Source: VMCP01 sp964415065 (GTDB lineage: Bacteria > Bacteroidota > Bacteroidia > NS11-12g > UBA955). Taken from it: a stretch of 64,000 bases of DNA. Positions 55,400 to 63,448 of this stretch are shown piece after piece. The notes below the pieces were generated by a model. That model did no database searches and was not told where the DNA came from. It saw nothing but the letters and a program-made list of their open reading frames with translations. The stretch's first letter is position 1. Every line of letters begins with the position of its first letter. Position numbers and translations under genes: made by a program. The stretch is taken from contig CAYPYX010000002.1 in NCBI GenBank assembly GCA_964415065.1, positions 36,588-100,587 of the forward strand. The letters are read 5' to 3'.

Positions 55400-55520
55400 A
55401 TCAACTAAAAGTATAAGACGATTAATTAAAAATGGAGCAATAGGACTAAATTAGGCGTACTATAAAAAAAGTATTTGGTTTTAATTGCACAAATGAGGTT
55501 GTAGGTAGATGCAGAAATCA

Positions 55521-55575
55521 TTTAATCGAAATGGATTGATATTACTCGGATGTGTTTATGTTTCTCGAAGTAAAT
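55521..55575. repeat. 55-bp direct repeat, left copy, abutting the gap
   Basis: Identical to 55676-55730. The copy ends exactly at the first N. Confidence 0.9.
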
Positions 55576-55675
55576 NNNNNNNNNNNNNNNNNNNNNNNNN
55601 NNNNNNNNNNNNNNNNNNNNNNNNNNNNNNNNNNNNNNNNNNNNNNNNNNNNNNNNNNNNNNNNNNNNNNNNNNN
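55576..55675. other. Assembly gap (100 N)
   Basis: Flanked exactly by the two 55-bp repeat copies. Confidence 0.95.
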
Positions 55676-55730
55676 TTTAATCGAAATGGATTGATATTAC
55701 TCGGATGTGTTTATGTTTCTCGAAGTAAAT
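55676..55730. repeat. 55-bp direct repeat, right copy
   Basis: Begins at the first base after the N run and is identical over 55 bases to the left copy. Confidence 0.9.
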
Positions 55731-55907
55731 ACAGATTACCTCTTTCATTGAAGTAGTAATGATTTTGTGTAGGTGTGTCTCGAAGTAAATACAGTTACTT
55801 CATTTATGGAACACGGCTTAATAAGGAATCGTACCCAATAATTCATAATTATTTCATAATTTTACAATAAGTAGGCCACGAATTCTTTAGAAACGTGTCT
55901 AATTACT

Positions 55908-55915
55908 TATATTTG
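55908..55915 (+). promoter_or_regulatory. -7 box (TATATTTG) for the second PKD protein
   Basis: TATATTTG lies 7 bases before the ATG. A TTTA at 55886-55889, near the -33 position, is a weak partner. Confidence 0.5.
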
Positions 55916-55922
55916 TGTAATT

Positions 55923-58049
55923 ATGCTGAAAAATGCCCTTGTTTTGATCTGGTTTGTTGCTTTGGGTATACAACAACTTTTTGCAGCGGAACCTACAGTA
56001 GCGCCTTCTAACGCAAAGGCTACAGGGATTACATGTAATCAAGCAAGCATTTCTTGGACTAATGGTAACGGGTCTTGGCGTTTTGTTCTCGTTAAAGAAG
56101 GAAGTGCCGTAGATGCTACTCCTTCAGACGGAACCAACTACACGGCTTTCAATACGTTTAAATCTGGACAACAATTAGGTTCAGGTAATTATGCTTGTTT
56201 CAATAACTTCACTAATAATTTTATTCTCAGAGGATTAAAGCCCAATACCACTTATCATGTAGCCATTTTTGAACACGATGGTGCCGCTAGTCCCGACTTT
56301 TTGACTTCCTCTTTTGCGAGCTTTTCGTTTAAAACACAGAATTTAGTATTGGATTTTGATTTTACCATCAACGATAGCTGTTCAAGAACCAACGTTGTTA
56401 CATTCAATAATAAGTCGTCTTCTACGTTTTCAGGGGTATCCTATACTTGGATTTTTCAAGATGGAAAACAAGATACCGGTACAAAAACAGTACAACACAC
56501 CTATGCCGATGGTGGTAACTATCAAGTTACATTAGTTGCCTCACCGAGTTATGGATGTAATGACTTGTATACCAATACATTTGCTGTTAAAATCATTCCT
56601 CGTCCTGTAAGTAAGCCCATCGAACTAAATAACAACTTGGCACAATGTTTAGAAGGTAATCAGTTCTTTTTTGCTGATAATACTTCATTGAAGAACTTAC
56701 CTAAGATGGCCTACACTCGAACTTGGTACTTTAGTCCTACCGATTCATCTACCATTCCAAAACCGGTAAAGAAGTTTACTGTTGGAGGAACTATACAGAT
56801 TAAATACAAAAGTGAAACGTATTTTGATAACTACCCTACAGGTTGCACCGATACTGCATCTCTTTGGGTTCGAGTAATACCGAATCCATCAAGCGGTATT
56901 TCGATCAACGATTCCATCCAATGTCAGAAAGGGAATTCCTTTGTTTTCGACAATACATATCCTGGATTATCCCGTTTTTATTGGAGCTTAGGAGATGGTA
57001 CCACAAGTACCAACAAGAGTATTACACATACCTACGGAAGTGTTGGAGCGTTTCCAATCATTCACGAAGCAGAAAGTCCCGAAGGTTGCAAAAGTCGTGA
57101 TACGATCATGATTCACGTTAAACCAAATGTTGATGCTTCCTTCAGTGGTTTGCCTACGTTTACTTGCGAAAATGGGGCGCCTATTACATTAACTCCAACT
57201 AGCAATAAAGGATTGTTTTTTGCCACAGAAGGAACATTTAATGGGAATATTTATACACCTGGCAAAGCTGGAACGCATAATATTAAACACGTAATACGTG
57301 ACTCATTCTGTCCAGATTCAGTAATTACATCATTACAAATTAATACACTTCCGAGATTCACACTTGGGAAAGATACAGTTGTTTGTGATAATCAACCTTT
57401 AGCATTGTTTGTGACATCAGCGGGAACTATTTTGTGGGAAAACGCATCTTCTGTTAATCCTCGTCCAATTTTTGCTGCCGGAACCTATTGGGCGGAAGTT
57501 GATAACAGTGGATGTAAATGGAGAGATACAGTTAAAGTGGGTTACCAATTAACGCCAGAGGCTTCTTTGCCTGGGGATACTTTAATATGTAAAGGCTCAT
57601 TAATTGTACTAAAACAAGTATGGCCTTCTGCAACAATTACCTGGAGCACCGGAAGTAATGATACTCAAATCTACATTTCATCTCCGGGTGTATATTCTGT
57701 AGCAGTGACCAATTCTTGTGGATCAGCAACGGATTTCATGGAAGTTAAAGTATCTGATGGATTCTGTGATATTTTCATCCCTACCGCATTTACTCCAAAT
57801 GGTGATGATCGAAATGAATATTTTGAAATACAAGGTCGCGACATACAACCGGTACTATTGCAAATATTCAATCGCTGGGGTGAAATAATTTTCGATTCAG
57901 AACGTACTGGCGATTACCGTTGGTATGGTGATGCAAACGGACAGCCTTGCATGGAAGGTAATTATCCCTTTATTTACCGTTACGAGCAAAAAGTAGGTGA
58001 TCGTATACGCCGACAAACGGTAAAAGGTGCAGTCATGATCTTGAAGTAG
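55923..58049 (+). CDS. Surface protein with fibronectin/PKD-type repeats and gliding-type C-terminal domain
   Basis: A 708-residue exported protein: signal peptide (about 1-21), a fibronectin III-like opening ('ATGITCNQASISWTNGNGSW'), PKD-type domains (about 140-430, with 'YTWIFQDGKQDTG', 'ADGGNYQVTLVA', 'WSLGDGTTS'), Ig-like C-rich repeats with paired cysteines, and a CHU_C domain (about 620-708) with F-I-P-T-A-F-T-P-N-G-D-D-R and 'FNRWGEIIFDSE', a type B T9SS signal. It shares the cargo class of the 1219-residue protein but has no adjacent porP. Confidence 0.85.
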   Translation: MLKNALVLIWFVALGIQQLFAAEPTVAPSNAKATGITCNQASISWTNGNGSWRFVLVKEGSAVDATPSDGTNYTAFNTFKSGQQLGSGNYACFNNFTNNFILRGLKPNTTYHVAIFEHDGAASPDFLTSSFASFSFKTQNLVLDFDFTINDSCSRTNVVTFNNKSSSTFSGVSYTWIFQDGKQDTGTKTVQHTYADGGNYQVTLVASPSYGCNDLYTNTFAVKIIPRPVSKPIELNNNLAQCLEGNQFFFADNTSLKNLPKMAYTRTWYFSPTDSSTIPKPVKKFTVGGTIQIKYKSETYFDNYPTGCTDTASLWVRVIPNPSSGISINDSIQCQKGNSFVFDNTYPGLSRFYWSLGDGTTSTNKSITHTYGSVGAFPIIHEAESPEGCKSRDTIMIHVKPNVDASFSGLPTFTCENGAPITLTPTSNKGLFFATEGTFNGNIYTPGKAGTHNIKHVIRDSFCPDSVITSLQINTLPRFTLGKDTVVCDNQPLALFVTSAGTILWENASSVNPRPIFAAGTYWAEVDNSGCKWRDTVKVGYQLTPEASLPGDTLICKGSLIVLKQVWPSATITWSTGSNDTQIYISSPGVYSVAVTNSCGSATDFMEVKVSDGFCDIFIPTAFTPNGDDRNEYFEIQGRDIQPVLLQIFNRWGEIIFDSERTGDYRWYGDANGQPCMEGNYPFIYRYEQKVGDRIRRQTVKGAVMILK

Positions 58050-58107
58050 TTTCTTCCGAATTGACTTCCCTGGAAATCCCAAAATAGTGTTGTAGAAATC
58101 TCCTTTT

Positions 58108-58130
58108 AATTTAGTCGATAAGATGTTGGG
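58108..58130. repeat. 23-bp direct repeat upstream of purL, copy 1
   Basis: Starts AATTTAGTCGATAAG. Matches copy 2 at 21 of 23 positions. Confidence 0.65.
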
Positions 58131-58193
58131 TAAATCCCTCCTTTTCTTCTTCCCCCGAAGCAGCAAAATAACTTAATATTCAAATTACTACTG

Positions 58194-58216
58194 AATTTAG
58201 TCGATAAGTTGTTAGG
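58194..58216. promoter_or_regulatory. 23-bp direct repeat upstream of purL, copy 2
   Basis: Second copy, 86 bp after the first. It ends at the expected -33 position of the purL promoter, so a protein bound here could block RNA polymerase (inference). Confidence 0.5.
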
Positions 58217-58236
58217 TTTTTCCTATACTTTGATGC

Positions 58237-58244
58237 TAAATTTG
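58237..58244 (+). promoter_or_regulatory. -7 box (TAAATTTG) for purL
   Basis: TAAATTTG lies 5 bases before the ATG at 58250, indicating an almost leaderless transcript. Confidence 0.45.
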
Positions 58245-58249
58245 TAACG

Positions 58250-60466
58250 ATGAACTCATCGTTGCTAGAACAAGCCCTTCAATTGGGATTATTGAAGGAA
58301 GAATACGACAAAATCTGTCAAATCCTTGACCGTGAACCCAATTTTACAGAATTATCTATTTTTTCTGTGATGTGGAGCGAACATTGTAGCTATAAAAACT
58401 CAATAGTTTGGTTGAAAACACTTCCCAAAGAAGGAAGTAAAATGTTAGCTGAAGCTGGTGAAGAGAATGCAGGATTGGTGGATATTGGTGATGGTTTAGC
58501 TTGTTGTTTCAAAATTGAAAGTCATAATCACCCCAGTGCAATTGAGCCCTATCAAGGAGCAGCAACGGGTGTGGGCGGAATTAATCGCGATATATTTTCT
58601 ATGGGTGCTCGTCCAATAGCACAGCTAAACTCTTTGCGTTTTGGAAATATTGATACCGACAGGACCAAATGGTTGGTAAAAGGTGTTGTTAAAGGAATTG
58701 GCGATTATGGCAATGCTTTTGGAATTCCTACTGTGGGTGGTGAAGTATATTTTGATGATTGTTATGAACAAAACATTCTAGTTAATGCTATGAGTGTTGG
58801 ATTGGTTGAAGTGGGTAAAAACATATCTGCTGGAGCTGGATCACCAGGCAACCCTGTATATATTTTCGGTTCAGCAACGGGTAAAGATGGAATTCATGGA
58901 GCTGCATTTGCATCGAAAGATATGAGTGAAGACTCTATTAATGATTTACCTTCGGTTCAGGTAGGCGATCCATTCTGGGAAAAATTAATTCTTGAAGCCA
59001 GTATGGAGATCATTGAAACGGGAGCTGTAGTTGGTATGCAGGATATGGGTGCCGCTGGTATAACTTGTAGTACTTCTGAAATGAGTGCTAAAACCGGCGT
59101 GGGAATGGATATTCAATTGGATAAAGTTCCGATGCGTCAGGCAGATATGAAAGGTTGGGAGTTATTGCTTTCTGAAAGCCAAGAGCGCATGTTGGTGATT
59201 GTTGAAAAGGGTAGAGAAGCTGAAATCGAACGCATATTTGAGAAATGGGAAATTACTTATGCTCAAATAGGAATGGTTACCGATTCCGGTCGTGTTCGAT
59301 ATTTCATGAACGGTGAATTAGAGGCAGATATCCCAGCGGAATCGTTGGTGTTAGGTGGCGGTGCTCCGGTTTACAAGAGAACGTGGAAGGAGCCTGCTTA
59401 CATGCAAGAAATTAGCAAGTACTCAATCGATCAAGTAAGTGATATTTCTATCGAAAATGCTAAAGAAATAGCAACGAAAATAATGGGATTGCCCAATATT
59501 GCTTCAAAAAGATGGGTCTATGAACAATACGATTCCATGGTGGGTACCGTTAACCAGTCTACCAATAGAGCTTCGGATGCAGCTGTTGTTAAAGTTAAAG
59601 GCACCAATAAGAGCTTAGCATTAACTGTAGACTGCAACAGCCGTTATATTTTTGCCGATCCCAATAAAGGAACACAAATTGCAGTTTCTGAAGCGGCAAG
59701 AAATATTCGTTGTACAGGTGGTGTTCCAACTGCAATCACGAATTGTTTGAACTTTGGAAATCCATACAATGAGGAGGTTTATTTCCAATTTAAATCAGCC
59801 ATTGAAGGAATGGGAGTTGCTTGTCGTAAATTCGATACGCCTGTTACCGGAGGAAACGTGAGCTTCTATAACCAAAGTACCAACGGACAGGCAGTTTATC
59901 CAACCCCAACAATTGGTATGGTTGGAATTATTGAAAACGAAGATCATGTTCTGTCTTTAAATTTTAAAAACGAAGGCGATATGATTGTTTTAATTGGTAA
60001 CACCAAAAACGACATTGGAAGTTCTCAATACGCAGCGAAATTATTAGGAATAGAGTTTTCTAATTGTCCTGATTTTGATTTGGAAGTTGAATATAATTTG
60101 CATCAATTTTTAGGAGAATTGGCAGGTGCGGGTTTGGTAAATTCGGTGCACGATATCTCTGAAGGCGGACTTTTTGTAACATGTGCTGAAAGTGCAATGG
60201 CTGGAGGAAAAGGTTTTGATATTTGTTCCGATAACTCAGTTCGCTTAGACGCTTGGTTGTACGGAGAATCACAAAGTCGTGTAGTTCTAAGTTTGAATTC
60301 TGATAAATGGCCAACTATTCAAGAGCTTGCTTCTAAGTACGCACTTCCTGCTTTGCATATTGGTACAGTTACTTCAAATGAAGTAATAGTCAATGGACAA
60401 AATTGGGGTAGTTTGGATTCGTTTAAACATACCTACCAAAATTCTATTGCTGAAAAATTGGCTTAA
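58250..60466 (+). CDS. purL: Phosphoribosylformylglycinamidine synthase subunit II (small PurL)
   Basis: A 738-residue small-type PurL, two AIRS-like halves. Signatures are 'MWSEHCSYKNS' (about 41-51), 'ESHNHPSAIEPYQGAATGVGGINRD' (about 88-112), 'GMQDMGAAGITCSTSE' and, in the second half, 'VTGGNVSFYN'. It converts FGAR, ATP and ammonia to FGAM in purine synthesis, with PurS and PurQ encoded elsewhere. Large fused PurL would be about 1200-1300 residues. The gene is preceded by paired direct repeats and followed by a terminator-like hairpin. Confidence 0.95.
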   Translation: MNSSLLEQALQLGLLKEEYDKICQILDREPNFTELSIFSVMWSEHCSYKNSIVWLKTLPKEGSKMLAEAGEENAGLVDIGDGLACCFKIESHNHPSAIEPYQGAATGVGGINRDIFSMGARPIAQLNSLRFGNIDTDRTKWLVKGVVKGIGDYGNAFGIPTVGGEVYFDDCYEQNILVNAMSVGLVEVGKNISAGAGSPGNPVYIFGSATGKDGIHGAAFASKDMSEDSINDLPSVQVGDPFWEKLILEASMEIIETGAVVGMQDMGAAGITCSTSEMSAKTGVGMDIQLDKVPMRQADMKGWELLLSESQERMLVIVEKGREAEIERIFEKWEITYAQIGMVTDSGRVRYFMNGELEADIPAESLVLGGGAPVYKRTWKEPAYMQEISKYSIDQVSDISIENAKEIATKIMGLPNIASKRWVYEQYDSMVGTVNQSTNRASDAAVVKVKGTNKSLALTVDCNSRYIFADPNKGTQIAVSEAARNIRCTGGVPTAITNCLNFGNPYNEEVYFQFKSAIEGMGVACRKFDTPVTGGNVSFYNQSTNGQAVYPTPTIGMVGIIENEDHVLSLNFKNEGDMIVLIGNTKNDIGSSQYAAKLLGIEFSNCPDFDLEVEYNLHQFLGELAGAGLVNSVHDISEGGLFVTCAESAMAGGKGFDICSDNSVRLDAWLYGESQSRVVLSLNSDKWPTIQELASKYALPALHIGTVTSNEVIVNGQNWGSLDSFKHTYQNSIAEKLA

Positions 60467-60483
60467 TACACGAAAAGTAATTG

Positions 60484-60519
60484 AATCCGCTCTTCAAAAT
60501 CATCGGGGGCGGATTTTTA
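60484..60519 (+). terminator. Probable terminator after purL
   Basis: AATCCGC (60484-60490) pairs with GCGGATT (60509-60515), with an 18-base loop, followed by TTTT. Moderate stem, plausible terminator. Confidence 0.6.
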
Positions 60520-60546
60520 TAGAACAGACCTATATAAAGGATAATC

Positions 60547-61680
60547 ATGGCTTTAAGTTTCTGGGAACAACGCTGGTTAGATAAAGCCGATATCGTTGTG
60601 ATAGGCGGTGGTTTGGTTGGATTGCAAACAGCTACTGAACTAAAAAATAAGTTCCCGCACCGTAAAATTTGGGTTATCGAATCTTCTGTTTTGGGGGATG
60701 CTGCCTCAGTTCGAAATGCAGGATTTGCCTGCTTCGGATCTGCTGGTGAAATACTTGATGATGCCGAAAGAATGGGATTAGACGATGCATTGTCTTTGTA
60801 TGGTATGCGATATCAAGGTCTGCGTAAATTAATCGAAAAATACGGCGAAACGGTTATTGGGTACGAAAATTCCGGGGGTAACGAAATTTTTACAAATCCA
60901 AATGAATTCGAAGTAGTTGCCAATAAAATCGATGATTTGAATCGAGGATTATTGCAGTTTCACGATTCCCCAGCCTTTAGAATTAAGGATCTCACAAAGT
61001 TGGGAATGAAAATTCATTCTCATTCTATTTTTTCACCATTAGAAGGTGCTATTCAGTCGCATTTATTGCATGAAGCAGTTAGAAAACAAGCACTTTCAGC
61101 CGGAATTGAATTGTTCAGTGGTATTCATGTTGAGCAACTGGAAGAACTTCCCTCGAAAAAGTGGAGATTAAAATGTAAGAATCAGGGACACAACTTCAAT
61201 GAGTTTGATATAGTGGCTCAAAAATTGGTAATATGTACCAATGGATATACTCGATTGTTATTGGAAAATGAAGATGTAATGCCTGCTAGAGGGCAAGTAT
61301 TAGTCACAAAACCCATTCCAGAATTAACGTTTAGAGGTATTTTTCATGCGGATAAAGGATATATCTATTTCCGTTCGTTGGGATCCCGGATTTTAATAGG
61401 TGGAGCTCGGAATTTGGCTTTTGAAGAAGAGGAAACTACGGAATCAATTTCCAATGATCGATTGGTGGTCTCTTTGAAAAACTGGTTGGAGAAAACCATC
61501 GTGCCTTATGCAAAAGTAGAAATTGATCATCAATGGGCAGGTATAATGGGAATGTCGAACAGTCGTTTACCTATCATTGAACAGAGGGCTGAAAATTTGT
61601 ATCTGGGTGTACGAATGGGTGGTATGGGCGTTGCATTAAGTGCCTTGGTATCACAGAAAATATCGGATTTAGTGGATTAG
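60547..61680 (+). CDS. FAD-dependent oxidoreductase (DAO family)
   Basis: A 377-residue flavoprotein. The N-terminal dinucleotide motif is VIGGGLVG (about 18-25), followed by an E-S-S loop and N-A-G-F-A-C-F-G, the DadA/glycine-oxidase-type FAD-binding pattern. The C-terminal part has 'GYIYFRSLGSRILIGGARN' and 'DHQWAGIMGMSNSRLPIIE'. It probably oxidises an amine or amino acid, but the substrate is unknown. A dispersed-motif variant (60689-60700) encodes L-G-D-A beside the cofactor loop. The gene precedes the PolX-like gene by 79 bp. Confidence 0.82.
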   Translation: MALSFWEQRWLDKADIVVIGGGLVGLQTATELKNKFPHRKIWVIESSVLGDAASVRNAGFACFGSAGEILDDAERMGLDDALSLYGMRYQGLRKLIEKYGETVIGYENSGGNEIFTNPNEFEVVANKIDDLNRGLLQFHDSPAFRIKDLTKLGMKIHSHSIFSPLEGAIQSHLLHEAVRKQALSAGIELFSGIHVEQLEELPSKKWRLKCKNQGHNFNEFDIVAQKLVICTNGYTRLLLENEDVMPARGQVLVTKPIPELTFRGIFHADKGYIYFRSLGSRILIGGARNLAFEEEETTESISNDRLVVSLKNWLEKTIVPYAKVEIDHQWAGIMGMSNSRLPIIEQRAENLYLGVRMGGMGVALSALVSQKISDLVD

Positions 61681-61759
61681 CTAAATCAATTAATTCTTCA
61701 TGGATTATAAGTTGATTTATTGTTAAGACTTTTGTAACTTCCCCATTATTCTGCTTTTC

Positions 61760-63448
61760 ATGACGGACAATTCTGACATATTATCCAAGCTTAATCTCTA
61801 TGCAAAATTAGGCGAGCTGCATGGCCACAATGCGTTTAAAATTAAGGCCTATTCAAATGCGGCGTTCAATTTAAAGAAAATTAAAGAACCATATCTGCAA
61901 TTTACGGATGCCGAATTATTAGCATTGCCTGGAGTAGGGAAAGGGGTAGTGGAGAGCATACGAGAAATGGGTTCAACGGGTACCTTTTCAGAGTTAGAAA
62001 AGTTACTTGAAATTACTCCTACAGGCATTGTAGAAATGCTGAAAATTAAAGGATTGGGTCCCAAAAAAGTATCCGTTATTTGGAAGGATATGGAGATTGA
62101 TTCTGTGGCTGATTTGTTAGACGCGTGTCGGCAGAATCGCTTAGTAGAAGCTAAAGGATTTGGATTAAAAACACAATCGGAAGTGGCTCATGCAATTGAG
62201 TTTTCATTGATTTCACAAGGCAATTGGCATTATGCTCGACTGTTAGGTCCTGCAACGGAATTACTAACTGAAATCAAGTCTAGCTTCCCCAATAATAAAA
62301 TAGAAATAACGGGGGAAATGCGACGTTGTTGTACTGTGCTTTCTAAAATTGAATTAATCACGGATTTGACGCAATCAGATTTAAATGATTTTTTAATAGA
62401 TCGCAATAAGGAAGTTAAATCGCCCGAAAATTTGGCTAGTTCGTTAAATTACAAGCGATTGGATATGACTCTTTTAGGGCAATACCCAGTGGTAGTGTAT
62501 TGCGTGGAAATACAGGATTTTGAACGCTTGCATTTTGAACTTACAGGAAGCGAAACCCATTTGCAGAAATTGGGATACGTGTCTGGGCAAATCCCGTTTA
62601 ATTCAGAAGAGGAATTGTATAAATCACAGGGATATGAGTACATAATTCCAGAACAGAGAGAGGGTATTGATGAGCTCAATTCCGATTATTTAAAGGGAGA
62701 ATTTATAGAGTTTTGGCACTTAAAGGGAGTCTTGCACAATCACACAACGTATTCCGATGGTTTAAATTCACTCAAAGAAATGGCGGAATTTGCTAAATAC
62801 GAAAAATACCAGTATTTAGGAATTTGCGATCATTCTAGGTCAGCAGGTTACGCTAATGGGTTGAGCGCCGAGAGATTATTAGCGCAAATAAAAGAAATTG
62901 ATCAATTGAATGATCAACTGGCACCATTTAAAATATTCAAAGGTATAGAAAGCGATATTCTTTCAGATGGTAGTTTGGATTATCCGGAAGAAATATTAAA
63001 AATGTTGGACTTTGTTGTAGCGTCGATACATAGTGGTTTAAAAATGGATCAGGAAAAAGCAGAAATGCGATTGATTCGAGCCATTGAAAATCCGTATACC
63101 ACTATTTTGGGACACCCAACTGGACGACTTTTATTATTGCGTGAAGGATATCCCATAAATCATAAGAAAATCATAGACGCCTGCGCTGTTAACGATGTAG
63201 TTATTGAGTTAAATGCTCATCCGTATCGATTGGATATCGATTGGACTTGGATACAATATGCTCAGAAAAAGGGTGTTAAGATTAGTATTAATCCCGATGC
63301 TCATGAAAAATCAGGTTATGGTGATATGTATTACGGAACATTGGCGGCTCGAAAAGGGGGATTGTTAGTACAAAATACGTTAAATGCTTTGAGTTTAGAT
63401 GAATTCGAATCATTTCTGGAGCAAAGAAGGATTAAAAAAGGAATTTAA
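61760..63448 (+). CDS. PolX-like protein with inactive-looking polymerase palm and intact PHP domain
   Basis: A 562-residue protein: two HhH segments ('LALPGVGKGVVESI', 'LKIKGLGPKKVSVIW', about 50-110), a PolX-like palm/thumb region (about 150-300) and a C-terminal PHP domain (about 320-562). In the palm, the G-S-x-R-R-like motif is G-E-M-R-R (185-189), but the usual D-x-D becomes K196-I-E198. One later Asp (D235) remains. The PHP metal sites are intact: H326/H328, D333, D357/H358, E397, H424, H452 and D513/H515. It is probably a nuclease or phosphatase rather than a polymerase. The stop overlaps the next start (TAATG). Confidence 0.85.
   Translation: MTDNSDILSKLNLYAKLGELHGHNAFKIKAYSNAAFNLKKIKEPYLQFTDAELLALPGVGKGVVESIREMGSTGTFSELEKLLEITPTGIVEMLKIKGLGPKKVSVIWKDMEIDSVADLLDACRQNRLVEAKGFGLKTQSEVAHAIEFSLISQGNWHYARLLGPATELLTEIKSSFPNNKIEITGEMRRCCTVLSKIELITDLTQSDLNDFLIDRNKEVKSPENLASSLNYKRLDMTLLGQYPVVVYCVEIQDFERLHFELTGSETHLQKLGYVSGQIPFNSEEELYKSQGYEYIIPEQREGIDELNSDYLKGEFIEFWHLKGVLHNHTTYSDGLNSLKEMAEFAKYEKYQYLGICDHSRSAGYANGLSAERLLAQIKEIDQLNDQLAPFKIFKGIESDILSDGSLDYPEEILKMLDFVVASIHSGLKMDQEKAEMRLIRAIENPYTTILGHPTGRLLLLREGYPINHKKIIDACAVNDVVIELNAHPYRLDIDWTWIQYAQKKGVKISINPDAHEKSGYGDMYYGTLAARKGGLLVQNTLNALSLDEFESFLEQRRIKKGI

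Larger units (their letters stand above)
55253..55922. other. Repeat-rich non-coding tract with an assembly gap
   Basis: About 670 bp without a gene. From left to right: a 26-bp tandem repeat array (55270-55399) decaying through 55440, AT-rich sequence, a 55-bp direct repeat on each side of a 100-N gap, a third partial copy of 'TCTCGAAGTAAAT' at about 55777, and the promoter of the next gene. An ATG at 55509 opens only a short frame (see rejected). Confidence 0.75.

Noticed and set aside
55270..55439. Possible CRISPR array
   Set aside because: Units are contiguous with no unique spacers, and no cas gene is near.
55509..55575. Short frame with lipobox-like L-I-L-L-G-C
   Set aside because: It lies wholly in the repeat next to the gap. 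If the gap is collapsed it gives only about 30 residues ending in a stop. No promoter or conservation evidence.
58141..58165. TTCCCCCGAAG as a further copy of the dispersed motif
   Set aside because: It lacks the GATG end and the tail. Only the C-run is shared.
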